Of a stretch of DNA of 64,000 bases, positions 25,003 to 36,000 are shown one piece after another. Source of the stretch: Filimonas lacunae (GTDB lineage: Bacteria; Bacteroidota; Bacteroidia; Chitinophagales; Chitinophagaceae). Every line of letters begins with the position of its first letter. The stretch's first letter is position 1. Both the position numbers and the translations under genes were made by a program. The DNA lies in contig NZ_AP017422.1 in NCBI RefSeq assembly GCF_002355595.1, forward strand, positions 620,001 to 684,000. The letters are read 5' to 3'. The notes below the pieces were generated by a model. It did no database searches. It saw only the letters and a list, made by a program, of their open reading frames with translations, and was not told the origin of the DNA.

Positions 25003-28000
25003 ATGAACATTCGATTACACTACATAATATATTGCTTGTTGCTGCTTTGTTGTTGTGGCATAACAGCCCATGCCCAGGACGCACAACAGGGAATTACCGT
25101 AACCGGTAAAGTAACCGATAAAGAAGGCAAAGGCATACACGGTGTATCTGTAACAGAGGTAGATGCAGATAAGCGTATTATCCGGGGTGTTAGCACCGAC
25201 GTGGATGGAAACTTTGCTATTCGCATTTCCAATGTAAAAAATAAGCTGGCCTTTTCTATCATTGGCTTCCAGGATGTAGAAGGCATGGCCATCAACAGCC
25301 GCAGAACATTTAACGTAAGCCTGCAACCAGGAAGCAAAAGCATGGAGGAAGTGATAGTGGTGGCACAGAAGAAAATTGATAACGGTATGCTGCCCGTGTC
25401 GGACAGGAACATGACCGTTGCTGCTGCTAAAATCAATGCCAAGGACATGGAGGAAATGCAGGCGGCTTCTATAGACCAGGCATTACAGGGCCGTGTTTCC
25501 GGTGTGGATATTGCTGCCAATTCCGGCGATCCCGGTGCAGGCATGCAAATACGTATCCGTGGCACCTCTTCCATCAACTCTTCTAACGATCCTTTGATTG
25601 TAGTGGATGGTATGCCTTACGAAACACAGATACCTACCGATTTTAACTTTGGTACGGCGGATGATCAGGGCTATGCGTCTTTATTAAACATTGCCCCGTC
25701 TGATATCAAAGACATTACTATTTTAAAAGATGCGGCCGCCACTGCCGTATGGGGTTCCCGTGCCGCCAATGGTGTGCTGGTGATCAATACCAAGCGTGGT
25801 GCTAAAGGCAAGCCTGTATTAAGTTACACATTCAAAGGTTCGTTGTCGGCCAAACCACAGGCTATTCCTATGCTCAATGGCTATCAATATGCCACCCTGG
25901 TACAGGAAGCCTATATGAACCGCAACGGGGTGCCCTTGAATACGCAAACCGTAAACGAGTTTAAATACGATCCCAACGATCCTTACTGGTATAAAAACTA
26001 CAGTAACAATACAGATTGGATCAAAGCTATTTCCAGGCTGGGTACTATACAGGATCACAACATTTCCATGACAGGCGGGGGCGATAAAGCCAGGTATTAT
26101 GCATCGCTGGGCTATTTTTCACAGGTGGGTGTTACCAAAGGAACGGATATGAAAAGAATTTCTACCCGTATCAACCTTGATTATAACGTATCGGACAGGT
26201 TGCGTTTCAGAACCGATCTTTCCTTTGCCTATACCAACAACAGCCGCAACTTTGTAAACTCGAAAGATGGGCAGGATAATATCCGTTCTATAGCCTATAC
26301 CAAAATGCCTAACATGGGTATTTATGAGTATGATGAATATGGCAATCTTACACCTAACTATTTTTCACCTGCTGTGAATATACAGGGTCAATATCCCAAC
26401 ACCTACAACCCGGTAGCCATGGCCAACTCAGCCGAAAACCGGATTATTACCCAGCGTGTGATACCCAAGTTTAATATTCAGTATAACCTGAAACCGGGAG
26501 TGTGGATGGCTACTATGGATGTGCAGTTTGATATCAGTGGCACAAAGAATAAACAATTTTTACCACAGATTGCTACCGGCCGTCCCTGGACAGAAGCTGT
26601 GGTAAACCAGGCCTACGATGGGGATAACGATGGTTTTAACGTGCAAACCAAAACCGCAGTAGTATATACGCCTAAGTTTAAAAATGACGATCATTCACTG
26701 GTAGCGTTGGCCAACCTGATGACGTATGATAACAAAAGTATCAGCTATCAGGCGCAAACCTCCAACACGCCTTCTTCCGATTTGCAGGACCCCTCTGTAC
26801 CATCCCGTGTAAATGGCGCCAACTCCAACCTGTCGGCTACCACCAAACAAACCCGCACAGCAGGCGCTTTGATCAACGCGCAATATGGTTATAAAGACAG
26901 GTATATGTTCAACGTAGGTATAAGGGGCGATGCCAATTCACGATTAGCACCTAATAACCGCTATGGCCTGTTTCCTTCGCTCTCTACCCGCTGGCGCATT
27001 TCGGGCGAGCCGTTTATGCAGCACACCAACAAATGGCTGGATGAATTGAGTTTACGTTTGAGCTACGGCCAAAGCGGTAATGCGCCTAAAAACGATTATA
27101 CCTACTACAATAAGTACAGCAATTTTGACTGGAACTACCTGGATGAATCGGGCATCTACTCTGCCAACATGAAGCTGAACAATCTGAAATGGGAAACCGT
27201 GATAGGGCAGAACCTGGGTGTTAACCTGGCTATGCTTAAAAACAGGGTGATAGTGGATGTGGAAGTATATCGCAACAGAACCAGGGACCTGTTTTTCTAT
27301 AACCTGCAAACAGCTGGTATCAACGGCTATAGCAAGGTAGATATGAACGTAGGCACCATGGACAACCAGGGATGGGAATTATCCATTAACACCGTGCCTT
27401 ATAAGAATAAGAAATGGCTGGTGGAATTCAATTTCAATATTTCGCGCAACGAAAACATGATACGTGAAATATCAGAATACTATCCCATTGAAAAAGGCAA
27501 TATCAGCACCAATGGACAATATAAAACCTATATGCAGGTGAACAACCCTTTTGGGTCTTTTTATGGATTCCGGTATAAAGGGGTGTATAAAGACCTGAGT
27601 GAAACCGTTGCCCACAATGAAAAAGGTGGTGCTATTACTACGCCATCCGGTCAGCCTGTTTATATGCGTTTTAACTATCCTGCTACAGATTATGTGTTTC
27701 AGCCCGGCGATGCGAAGTATGAAGACGTTAACCACGATGGCACTATCGATTACCGCGATATTGTTTACCTGGGCAACAGTAACCCCATGTTTACAGGTGG
27801 CTTTGGTTTGAATGTAGGATATGGCAATCTTAGACTGTCCAGCTTTTTCAGCTTCCGTTACAAATACAATATTGTAAATGCAACAGAAATGAAAAGCACC
27901 AGCATGTATAGCTACGATAACCAAAGCACTACGGTGCTGCAACGCTGGCGCAAAGAGGGTGATGTTACCAATGTGCCACGTGCTTTATTCCAGACAGGTT

Positions 28001-28281
28001 ATAACTGGCTGGGTAGCGACAGGTATGTAGAGAATGGTTCGTTCCTGCGCTTTAGAACAGTAACCCTGCGCTATACGCTGGAGAAAAGGCTGACGGATAA
28101 GCTACACATTAAAAGCCTGAGTAGCTACCTGACCGTAGAAAACCTGTTTACATGGACTAAATACACCGGACAGGACCCCGAAGTGAGTTTACGTGGCAGT
28201 GACCCATTCAGGGTAGCTACTGACAACTCTATGACGCCGCCGGTGAAAACGATAACATTGGGCTTAACGGCTTCTTTTTAA
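25003..28281 (+). CDS. SusC/RagA TonB-linked outer-membrane transporter (pectin locus, first pair)
   Basis: A 1092-residue importer with signal peptide (LLLLCCCGITAHAQ), CarboxypepD_reg domain at about 30-110 (VTGKVTDKEGKGIHGVSV), plug with SusC signature (LKDAAATAVWGSRAANGVLV) and a TonB-dependent barrel ending TLGLTASF. No STN domain, so it does not fit the FecR signalling type. Substrate is probably an oligogalacturonide or other pectin fragment, judged from the pectate lyase in the same gene run. SusD follows after 28 bases. Confidence 0.93.
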   Translation: MNIRLHYIIYCLLLLCCCGITAHAQDAQQGITVTGKVTDKEGKGIHGVSVTEVDADKRIIRGVSTDVDGNFAIRISNVKNKLAFSIIGFQDVEGMAINSRRTFNVSLQPGSKSMEEVIVVAQKKIDNGMLPVSDRNMTVAAAKINAKDMEEMQAASIDQALQGRVSGVDIAANSGDPGAGMQIRIRGTSSINSSNDPLIVVDGMPYETQIPTDFNFGTADDQGYASLLNIAPSDIKDITILKDAAATAVWGSRAANGVLVINTKRGAKGKPVLSYTFKGSLSAKPQAIPMLNGYQYATLVQEAYMNRNGVPLNTQTVNEFKYDPNDPYWYKNYSNNTDWIKAISRLGTIQDHNISMTGGGDKARYYASLGYFSQVGVTKGTDMKRISTRINLDYNVSDRLRFRTDLSFAYTNNSRNFVNSKDGQDNIRSIAYTKMPNMGIYEYDEYGNLTPNYFSPAVNIQGQYPNTYNPVAMANSAENRIITQRVIPKFNIQYNLKPGVWMATMDVQFDISGTKNKQFLPQIATGRPWTEAVVNQAYDGDNDGFNVQTKTAVVYTPKFKNDDHSLVALANLMTYDNKSISYQAQTSNTPSSDLQDPSVPSRVNGANSNLSATTKQTRTAGALINAQYGYKDRYMFNVGIRGDANSRLAPNNRYGLFPSLSTRWRISGEPFMQHTNKWLDELSLRLSYGQSGNAPKNDYTYYNKYSNFDWNYLDESGIYSANMKLNNLKWETVIGQNLGVNLAMLKNRVIVDVEVYRNRTRDLFFYNLQTAGINGYSKVDMNVGTMDNQGWELSINTVPYKNKKWLVEFNFNISRNENMIREISEYYPIEKGNISTNGQYKTYMQVNNPFGSFYGFRYKGVYKDLSETVAHNEKGGAITTPSGQPVYMRFNYPATDYVFQPGDAKYEDVNHDGTIDYRDIVYLGNSNPMFTGGFGLNVGYGNLRLSSFFSFRYKYNIVNATEMKSTSMYSYDNQSTTVLQRWRKEGDVTNVPRALFQTGYNWLGSDRYVENGSFLRFRTVTLRYTLEKRLTDKLHIKSLSSYLTVENLFTWTKYTGQDPEVSLRGSDPFRVATDNSMTPPVKTITLGLTASF

Positions 28282-28309
28282 TTACGCTGATTGTTTAAAT
28301 AGCTGTGCT

Positions 28310-29809
28310 ATGTTATATAACAAACGATACTTTGCCATTATACTGATACTGTTGCTTACCGGCACTACCTCGTGTAAGAAATGGTTTGACCTGAAACCTT
28401 CGGACGGTATTGTAAATGAAGACTACTGGAAAACAAAAGAAGATGTGCATGCTGCTGTAATAGGGGCCTATGCCTCTTTACTGGGCGATCCTGCCGGTAG
28501 TGATTCCCGCGACTTATCCGAAATTCTTTTTCTGTGGGGTGAATTGCGGGCCGATATGCTGGCGCCTTCCACCGGCACCAAGGCAGAAGACTACGAAGTA
28601 ATGAATATGAACACTTCGCCTGCCAACACCATCACCGATTGGAAGCCGTTGTACAGAACCATTAATTATTGTAACACCATATTAAGGAATGCCCCTGAGG
28701 TAATGAACCTGGATAAAACCTTAACACAGGATGTATTAAACGGTTACCTGGCCGAAGCTAAATCCTTACGTGCTTTACTCTACTTTTACCTGGTAAGAAG
28801 CTTTGGCGATGTGCCTTTGAAGCTGGAGCCCACCACCAGCGATGATGAAATTGTTACGTTGCCCAAAAGTACACAGCAGGAAGTGTTGCAACAGATTTTA
28901 GCTGATTTGAATGACGCGGAGAGCAAAGCCCTGTTAACCTATGGCGCACAGGCCAGCGATAAAGGGCGTATTACCCGCTATACCATCAATGCTATACAGG
29001 CAGATGTGTACCTGTGGATGGAACAATACAATGATGCCATTACCGCCTGCAACAAAGTGATAAACGCTAAAAAATTTGGATTGATCAGTGGTAGCACTGC
29101 CTGGTACAACACACTTTACTACAGTGGCAACTCCAACGAAAGCCTGTTTGAGTTCCAGTTCAATAAACAGAAGATTAATAACTTCCTGTACATGTTTTAT
29201 AATGTAAAACGATTTGTGGCTTCTACCGTGGTAATGGATCAGGTGTATTCCACAGAAAGTTTCAACAAAGACATACGTGGTGATGGCGCATCGGTAAGAG
29301 CTGCCGATAATCTCATCTGGAAGTATGTTGGTAAAAATGACAAGGATGTAAGAGCTACAGACGAGGCGTATGCACATTGGTTTGTATACCGCTATGCAGA
29401 TATTTTGCTGTTGAAAGCCGAAGCATTGGCGCAGTTGAAAACGGAAACGGCCTGTACAGAAGCGTTAAACCTGGTGTACACGATTCGCCAGCGTGCCAAT
29501 GCTTTACCGTCAACAGACAATGCGCCTTCTGCTGTTGATTTTGATGGTGTAGCCCGCTTTGTGCTGGAAGAGCAGGCCAGGGAACAGATGTATGAGGGTA
29601 AACGCTGGTATAACCTGCTGCGTTTTGCCAAACGCAATAACTACGCACACCTGGATGTATTGCTGGACCTGGTATCGGTAACGGTTCCGTTGAATATGAT
29701 GAACTCGGCCAAAGCCAAAATAAGAGATTACAACAGCCATTATTTTCCCATATATCAATATGAACTGCAAACCAATAAAAGCCTGGTGCAGAACCCATTC
29801 TATAAATAG
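28310..29809 (+). CDS. RagB/SusD-family lipoprotein (pectin locus, first pair)
   Basis: A 499-residue surface lipoprotein with a lipobox-like end of the signal peptide (LLLTGTTSC). It has SusD_RagB features: YLAEAKSLRALLYFYLVRSFG, RITRYTINAIQADVYLW, and the C-terminal EQAREQMYEGKRWYNLLRFA and FPIYQYELQTNKSLVQNPFYK. Partner of the preceding SusC. A FAS1 lipoprotein gene follows 16 bases later. Confidence 0.92.
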   Translation: MLYNKRYFAIILILLLTGTTSCKKWFDLKPSDGIVNEDYWKTKEDVHAAVIGAYASLLGDPAGSDSRDLSEILFLWGELRADMLAPSTGTKAEDYEVMNMNTSPANTITDWKPLYRTINYCNTILRNAPEVMNLDKTLTQDVLNGYLAEAKSLRALLYFYLVRSFGDVPLKLEPTTSDDEIVTLPKSTQQEVLQQILADLNDAESKALLTYGAQASDKGRITRYTINAIQADVYLWMEQYNDAITACNKVINAKKFGLISGSTAWYNTLYYSGNSNESLFEFQFNKQKINNFLYMFYNVKRFVASTVVMDQVYSTESFNKDIRGDGASVRAADNLIWKYVGKNDKDVRATDEAYAHWFVYRYADILLLKAEALAQLKTETACTEALNLVYTIRQRANALPSTDNAPSAVDFDGVARFVLEEQAREQMYEGKRWYNLLRFAKRNNYAHLDVLLDLVSVTVPLNMMNSAKAKIRDYNSHYFPIYQYELQTNKSLVQNPFYK

Positions 29810-29825
29810 TAAAACATTGCTTGTT

Positions 29826-31481
29826 ATGAAAAAGATGATTACACTGGCAGTGATTGCCATTACGATGCTGGTAATAATTTCAGTACAAAGCTGTAAGAAA
29901 ACAGACCTGGTAGAATCTACTACCACTGATGTAAACATACTGGCTTACCTGAAGCAATTTCCTGATCAGTTTTCCAGCCTGGTAAACATTATCGACAAAG
30001 TGGGCTATAGCGACTTTTTAAATGCTTATGGCACTTATACCTTATTTGCGCCCACCAACGCTGCCGTTAAAACCTGGCTGCAACAGAAAGGAAAGGGCAG
30101 CATTGATCAGATGGATGCAGACGAACTGAAAGGTTTGTTGAAATTGCATTTACTGGAAGAAGTAGTGAACACCAGCAATTTTACCGATGGTAAGTTACCG
30201 GCTGCCACTATGTATGGTCAATACCTGATAACGGGAGTGGCTAATAAAGAGGGCTCTTCTTCTTACATTGTAAACCGTCAGGCTTATATCACACAGCCTA
30301 ACATTACAACAGGTAACGGGGTGATACAGGTAATTGATGGCGTGTTAACACCGGCACAATACAGCGTGGCCCAGTTGCTGGAGCAAGACGCTTCTTTCTC
30401 TATATTCCTGCAGGCAGTAAAAGAAACAGGTTATTACGATACGCTGAATGTGGTACAGCAGGGGGATGTGCGCAAATGGTATACTTTGATTGCAGAAAAC
30501 AACCAGGCCCTGGCAGATTCTGGCTACAGCAGCTATGCGGCGTTAAAAGCCAGGTATTGCAACACCGGCGATCCTAAAAATGCGGTGGATAGTTTGCATC
30601 TGTTTGTGGCTTACCACATATTACCTGATATCAAATACCTGGCAGATATTGTGATGGCTGGCTCGCACGAAACACTGGCTCCATTGGAAGTGATCACCGA
30701 TAAAGTGGTGAATCAACAGGTATTGCTGAATGATGATGAGTTTAATGGTGAGCATGAGCAGGGAGTATTGATTGATCAGGCCAGCAGTGACGTTTCAGCC
30801 ACTAACGGCGTATTGCATCGTGCCACTGCACACCTGCCTATGAAGTTGCGCAGTCCCTTCCCCGTATACTGGGATTTAGCTCAGTTTCCTGAGTTAACCC
30901 GTCTGGCGGCATACTACCGCAAAGCCAATTATGTATTCGAGTATGGAAGTGATATAGCAGATGTTAAATGGGAAAAAGGTAGCCTTACCTATCAGAATGG
31001 TAAAAGCGGTTTCCTGGGCGATTATCTGCAAATACAACTCGGCACCAGCAGCAGCGGATCTTGGATTGAATTTACTACACCGTTACTGGTAAAAGGAAAA
31101 TATAAAGTATGGTTCTGTTACCGTCAGGAAGCATCGGGTGGTGATAAAAACGTTACCTGCCAGGTAAGCTTCGACTCTGTGCCGTTAACCAGCGCCCTGG
31201 TTCAATTCCATGTGAAGAACTCTACGGTAGATGCTGCTAAAGATGCAGAGCAGGAAGCACTTGGCTGGAAATGTTACATGGTGCCAGCTGCTGGTTTTGC
31301 AGTAGGACGCATGGTGGGTATTGTTGATGTAAAAGTAACCGGAAGGCATAAACTAAAGCTTTCTGTAGCCGCAGGCAGCAACGGTACCAACGATATGGAT
31401 ATGGTACACTTTATTCCGGTAGGTGCGAACCAGATATATCCAAGGTTTAAAACAGACGGTACCCTTGTTACCACCCCTTAA
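29826..31481 (+). CDS. FAS1-domain lipoprotein with C-terminal beta-sandwich
   Basis: A 551-residue lipoprotein (lipobox ISVQSC). ATG at 29826 is used; the frame runs upstream into the SusD end without a signal sequence. Two FAS1 domains: about 30-180 (VGYSDFLNAYGTYTLFAPTNAAV .. TTGNGVIQVIDGVLTP) and 180-350 (ending ATNGVLHRATAHLP). Residues from about 370 form a separate all-beta region (NYVFEYGSDIADVKWEKGSL .. GRHKLKLSVAAG) that resembles the galactose-binding/CBM-like or DUF5108 modules found with FAS1 domains in Bacteroidota. This would suit glycan binding at the cell surface; the CBM identity is a suggestion only. Confidence 0.78.
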   Translation: MKKMITLAVIAITMLVIISVQSCKKTDLVESTTTDVNILAYLKQFPDQFSSLVNIIDKVGYSDFLNAYGTYTLFAPTNAAVKTWLQQKGKGSIDQMDADELKGLLKLHLLEEVVNTSNFTDGKLPAATMYGQYLITGVANKEGSSSYIVNRQAYITQPNITTGNGVIQVIDGVLTPAQYSVAQLLEQDASFSIFLQAVKETGYYDTLNVVQQGDVRKWYTLIAENNQALADSGYSSYAALKARYCNTGDPKNAVDSLHLFVAYHILPDIKYLADIVMAGSHETLAPLEVITDKVVNQQVLLNDDEFNGEHEQGVLIDQASSDVSATNGVLHRATAHLPMKLRSPFPVYWDLAQFPELTRLAAYYRKANYVFEYGSDIADVKWEKGSLTYQNGKSGFLGDYLQIQLGTSSSGSWIEFTTPLLVKGKYKVWFCYRQEASGGDKNVTCQVSFDSVPLTSALVQFHVKNSTVDAAKDAEQEALGWKCYMVPAAGFAVGRMVGIVDVKVTGRHKLKLSVAAGSNGTNDMDMVHFIPVGANQIYPRFKTDGTLVTTP

Positions 31482-31501
31482 TTCACTATTAATTGAACAG
31501 T

Positions 31502-33004
31502 ATGCGATACGGAAAATATTATTGGTGGCTGCTCCTTTTTACAGGCTTCATTGCCTGTAAAAAGTGGAGCGACCACACGGAAGTAAAAGAACAGGCGTTG
31601 AACCAGGATTTAATGGAACAGATAAGCAGTCGCAGCAATCTTAGTCTTTTTAAAACCTACCTGGTGAAAACAGGGCTGGATAAAGAATTAACCGCTTCTA
31701 AAAACTTTACAGTTTTTGCCCCGGTAGATGCTGTATTAAAGAACCTGGATGCAGCAGTAGTGAACAATACCGACAGTTTGCGCAAGGTGCTGTTAAACCA
31801 TATTGCCGGCCAGCTGTATTTTACCCGCATGGCCAATGACTCGGTAAGAGCCTATATGCTGAATGGAAAGCGCGTGTTTTTTTACCAGCAACACTTTGAT
31901 GATGCTAACATTACTGAGGGAGATATTTATGTAAAGAATGGGGTGCTACAGATTATTGATAAAGTGGTGCCGCCATTACCTAACGCCTGGCAACTGATAG
32001 ATAGTTTGCAGGATGTGTATGCGCAAAATGCTTACATAGCGCGGTTAACTTACCAGAAGCAAGACCCCACCAAAGCGGAAGTAGACAGTATTAACCCTAT
32101 TACAGGGGAAATTGTATACAAACCCGGCACTGGCATTGTAACGGTAAATACTTTTACCGATAAGGTATACAACCTGGATAATGAAGATAGCCTGTATACT
32201 TACCTGGTACTGGATGATAATGCATACGCTACAGAAAAAACGCGTCAGAAGCCTTTTTTCAAAAGCACAGATGCTGTTATTACAGAAGGGAATGCTGCCT
32301 GGAATGTTGTGAAAGATCTGGCCATAAAGGGGCTGTACAGTATAGATAAGCTGCCTGATACATTGCTTTCTAAATTCAATGTGCGTGTGCCCGTTTCAAA
32401 AGCCAATATCGTTGCCACGCATAAAGTAAGCAATGGAATTGTATATGTGTTAAGCGCCAGCGCCAGTCCCATGAAAGATAAGATACCGGAATGTATTGTG
32501 CAGGGCGAAAATCCTTTTGCATTTAAAGGAGATGTAATATCCAAAACCTTTTATCGCATACGCAACAATCCAAACACCGGTAAGTCATTTAACGATATGT
32601 ATATTCAAAGCCCTGGTGCTTCGTTCTATGTAGAATACATTACCAATGAAGTGTACACGGCCAAATACAAGGTGTATTGGGTGGCGTTAAGCGATTATAC
32701 CTACCGTACAGATAATGATGATTATACCTACGGCACTACCACTGCGTTTCAACAGCGGCTGGCAATGGATTCCAGTGCCAATGCCACTTCACTACCTTAT
32801 ACAGCGGTGAATCCCTACACTTACACAGAAACTTACCTGGGCGAGTATACAAAGGGCAGTTACGACTTTCCTATTTATATCCTGAACAGGTTGAGCGGTA
32901 ATGTAGTTACACCAGCCACGGTACATATGTATTTAACAGCTGCCGCTTCTACCCCTAACTATTTAAGTCTGGATTATATAAAACTGGTTCCTGTATTAGA
33001 ATAA
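31502..33004 (+). CDS. FAS1-domain lipoprotein
   Basis: A 500-residue lipoprotein (lipobox FIAC, then KKWSDH). ATG at 31502 is preferred to the TTG at 31493. One clear FAS1 domain spans about 35-160 (FKTYLVKTGLDKELTASKNFTVFAP .. YVKNGVLQIIDKVVPPLPN). A degenerate second follows to about 330 (VSKANIVATHKVSNGIVYVL). The C-terminal 150 residues are all-beta and end in LSLDYIKLVPVLE, a closing strand similar in style to the previous gene (MDMVHFIPV). The two adjacent proteins are probably distant duplicates. Spacing of 20 bases on each side places it in the same operon. Confidence 0.75.
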   Translation: MRYGKYYWWLLLFTGFIACKKWSDHTEVKEQALNQDLMEQISSRSNLSLFKTYLVKTGLDKELTASKNFTVFAPVDAVLKNLDAAVVNNTDSLRKVLLNHIAGQLYFTRMANDSVRAYMLNGKRVFFYQQHFDDANITEGDIYVKNGVLQIIDKVVPPLPNAWQLIDSLQDVYAQNAYIARLTYQKQDPTKAEVDSINPITGEIVYKPGTGIVTVNTFTDKVYNLDNEDSLYTYLVLDDNAYATEKTRQKPFFKSTDAVITEGNAAWNVVKDLAIKGLYSIDKLPDTLLSKFNVRVPVSKANIVATHKVSNGIVYVLSASASPMKDKIPECIVQGENPFAFKGDVISKTFYRIRNNPNTGKSFNDMYIQSPGASFYVEYITNEVYTAKYKVYWVALSDYTYRTDNDDYTYGTTTAFQQRLAMDSSANATSLPYTAVNPYTYTETYLGEYTKGSYDFPIYILNRLSGNVVTPATVHMYLTAAASTPNYLSLDYIKLVPVLE

Positions 33005-33023
33005 CGCGACTAAATTATTGATT

Positions 33024-36000
33024 ATGCTATTGAAACAGTCTGCCCTGGTTACGCTTTTACTTTTGTGCTGCCTTAGCCTGCATGCACAAAAGGATAAAGC
33101 AGTAAAAGGGCGTATTACAGATGCTACTACAGGAAACCCCTTACGCGGTGTAAGAATCAGTTATAAAGAACTCACCGCTGCTATTACAGACAGTGTGGGC
33201 AATTTTACCATACAGGTGCCTTCTTACGATGTATCGATACATGTGGAAAGTGAAGGCTACCAGGCGAAAGAAATTGCATTGAAAGGGAAAAGCCAGGTTA
33301 CTGCTGCATTATATGAAACGGACTATACCTCTTTTTACAGTGATATCACTATCCCTTTTACACGTACCTCACGCTCGGCCGTAGCAGGTGCTGCCACCAG
33401 CATTACTGCGAATGATACCTGGGGTGCAGCGCCCGAAACACCGGATTCGTATTTGCAGGGTAAAGTGGCAGGTTTAAACGCCATTCGCCGGTCCGGCACA
33501 CCAGGCATGGGCGCAAACCTGTTCTTGCGTGGTTTTACTTCCCTGTATGCCACCAACCAGCCTTTAATTGTGGTGGACGGAATTATATTCGATATTGACA
33601 ATTATGGTTCTTCGTTGGTAAATGGTTACTACAACAATCCTTTATCGTTAATAGACCTGCGTGATATAGATAATATTACCGTATTAAAAGACGGAGCATC
33701 TGTATATGGTACTAAAGGAGCCAACGGTGTAATATTGATTACCACCGCCAGGGCCCGGCAGGAAGCCACTAAAATAGATGTGGCTTTATATGGAGGTGTA
33801 AACGTGGCACCTGCTACCATGCCGGTAATGAATGCCGCAGATTACAGGATTTACTTATCAGAGATGCTGCAATCACAGGGCCTTACCGGTAATCAGATTC
33901 AGGCATTGCCTTATATGAATGATGATAAAACCAGTCCTGATTATTATCCCAATCATTATCAAACCAACTGGCAAAAACAGGTATTGCATAACAGTGCTGT
34001 ACAAAATTTGTACATGAAAATAACCGGCGGTGATAATATTGCGCGGTATGGCTTATCGGTTGGGTTCTTAAAAAATAATGGTGTAATAAAAAGCACAGGC
34101 CTTAGCCGTTATAACATGCGTTTTAACGGTGATTTTAACCTTAGCAAAAAGCTGACAGCTACTGCTAACCTGGGCTTTACTTACTACGAGCAGCAACTCA
34201 AGAACATGGGTATAGATGCACATACCAATCCGTTATTGACGGCATTGGTAAAGTCGCCGTTTTTACCTATTCACGAAGTAGCAGCAAGTGGTGCAGAATC
34301 GCCCAATCTGGCCGATGCAGATGTGTTTCATGTAAGCAACCCTACAGCATTGATACAAAGCATGAGTGCGCAAAACAAAAGCTATCGTTTTAGTGGCAGC
34401 ATCAATTTTAATTACCAGCTAACAAGGCAAATAGCATTGAGTACTGCAATAGGTGTTACCATGGATAAAAGCCGGGAAACATTTTTTGTGCCACAAAAAG
34501 GGGTAGTAAGTGATACACTCGAAAATGCGGTGGCTAAAAACAGGTCAGGCGCACAGGTGATAAGAATGTTCAGTTTGTTTAACGATACACGCCTGACGTA
34601 TTCCAATGTGTTTCAACGTAAACACACCCTGAGTGCAAGATTGGGTGTGCGTTACCTGAAAGGCGAAGCCGAGCAGGATTATGGCCTGGGCTATAACGCC
34701 GCAACCGATAAGTTAACCGGCATCGGATACGGTCTTAATTCGTTGCGTCGCATTGGGGGAAGTATAGGCGACTGGAAATGGGTCAACGGGTATGCGAATG
34801 TTGATTACAACCTGTCGGGCAAATACTTTCTGTCGCTGAACGTAGCTGCCGATGCATCTTCCCGCTTTGGTAGCAATACCGGCACGCCGGTAATGCCTTC
34901 ATTGTCTGCGGCCTGGTTGCTTTCTTCCGAAAACTTTATGGCAGGCACTACCTGGCTGGATATGTTGAAACTACGTGCCTCGGCTGGTAAAACCGGTAAT
35001 GATGATATTGGCAATTTTACTGCCCGCAAATATTATGTATCTCAAAACCTGTTAGGTGTATCTGGCCTGGTAAGAGGTAACACCGGTAACCCTAACCTGC
35101 AATGGGAAGCGGTTACCCGTCTGAACGCCGGTGTAGACATTGCTATACTGAACGAACGTGTAAGCATGAGTGCAGATGTATACACCAGCAAAACCAATAA
35201 GATGATCGTGTACGAACCAGCCACCACAGTAAGTGGCATGGATTACATTGTTACCAACAGCGGTGCTATGAAAACCAATGGTTGGGAACTGGCTATGAAT
35301 GCACGTATTATTAATAACAAATCGCTGAAATGGGATATGGGTTTTACCCTTTCGCATTATACCAGCAAGGTTACTCAACTGCCTGTAGATGCCATTGAAA
35401 CCGCTTATGCAGATGGTGCTTATATTACCCGTGCAGGCGGGGCGCCCAATCTCTTTTATGGTTATAAAACAGCAGGTGTATACAGCTCTGATGCGCAGGC
35501 AGCTTCAGAAGGTTTGATGAATAAAATGTCGGATGGTAGTTACAAAGCTTTTGCCGGAGGGGATGTTCGCTTTGCAAACACAACTACTGATGATAAAAAT
35601 ATTGATGCCGGCGACAGGCAGGTAATTGGCAACCCTAACCCAAAATATACCGGTGGTATTACTTCCCGCGTAGTATGGAAACAATGGTCGCTCGACGCCT
35701 TGTTCACCTTTAGTCAGGGTAATGATATTTATAACTACACCCGCCGCCAGCTGGAATCTATGTCAGGCTATGCGAACCAGCTCAGTTCAGTAAACAACAG
35801 GTGGCGCAACAACGGGCAGCAAACCAATATGCCTAAAGCTACCTGGGGCGATGCTATGGGTAACAGCCGCTTTAGCGATCGTTGGATAGAAGACGGTTCC
35901 TACTTCCGTTTAAGGAACGTAAACATCGCTTATAACGTGCCGCTGCCATCTGGTTTTGTAAAGAATATGACGGTATATGCTTCTGCCACCAACCTGTTTA

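Noticed and set aside
25020-25577. 185-codon minus-strand frame opposite the first pectin-locus SusC
   Set aside because: It is fully antisense to a well-supported gene, with no domain and no signals of its own.
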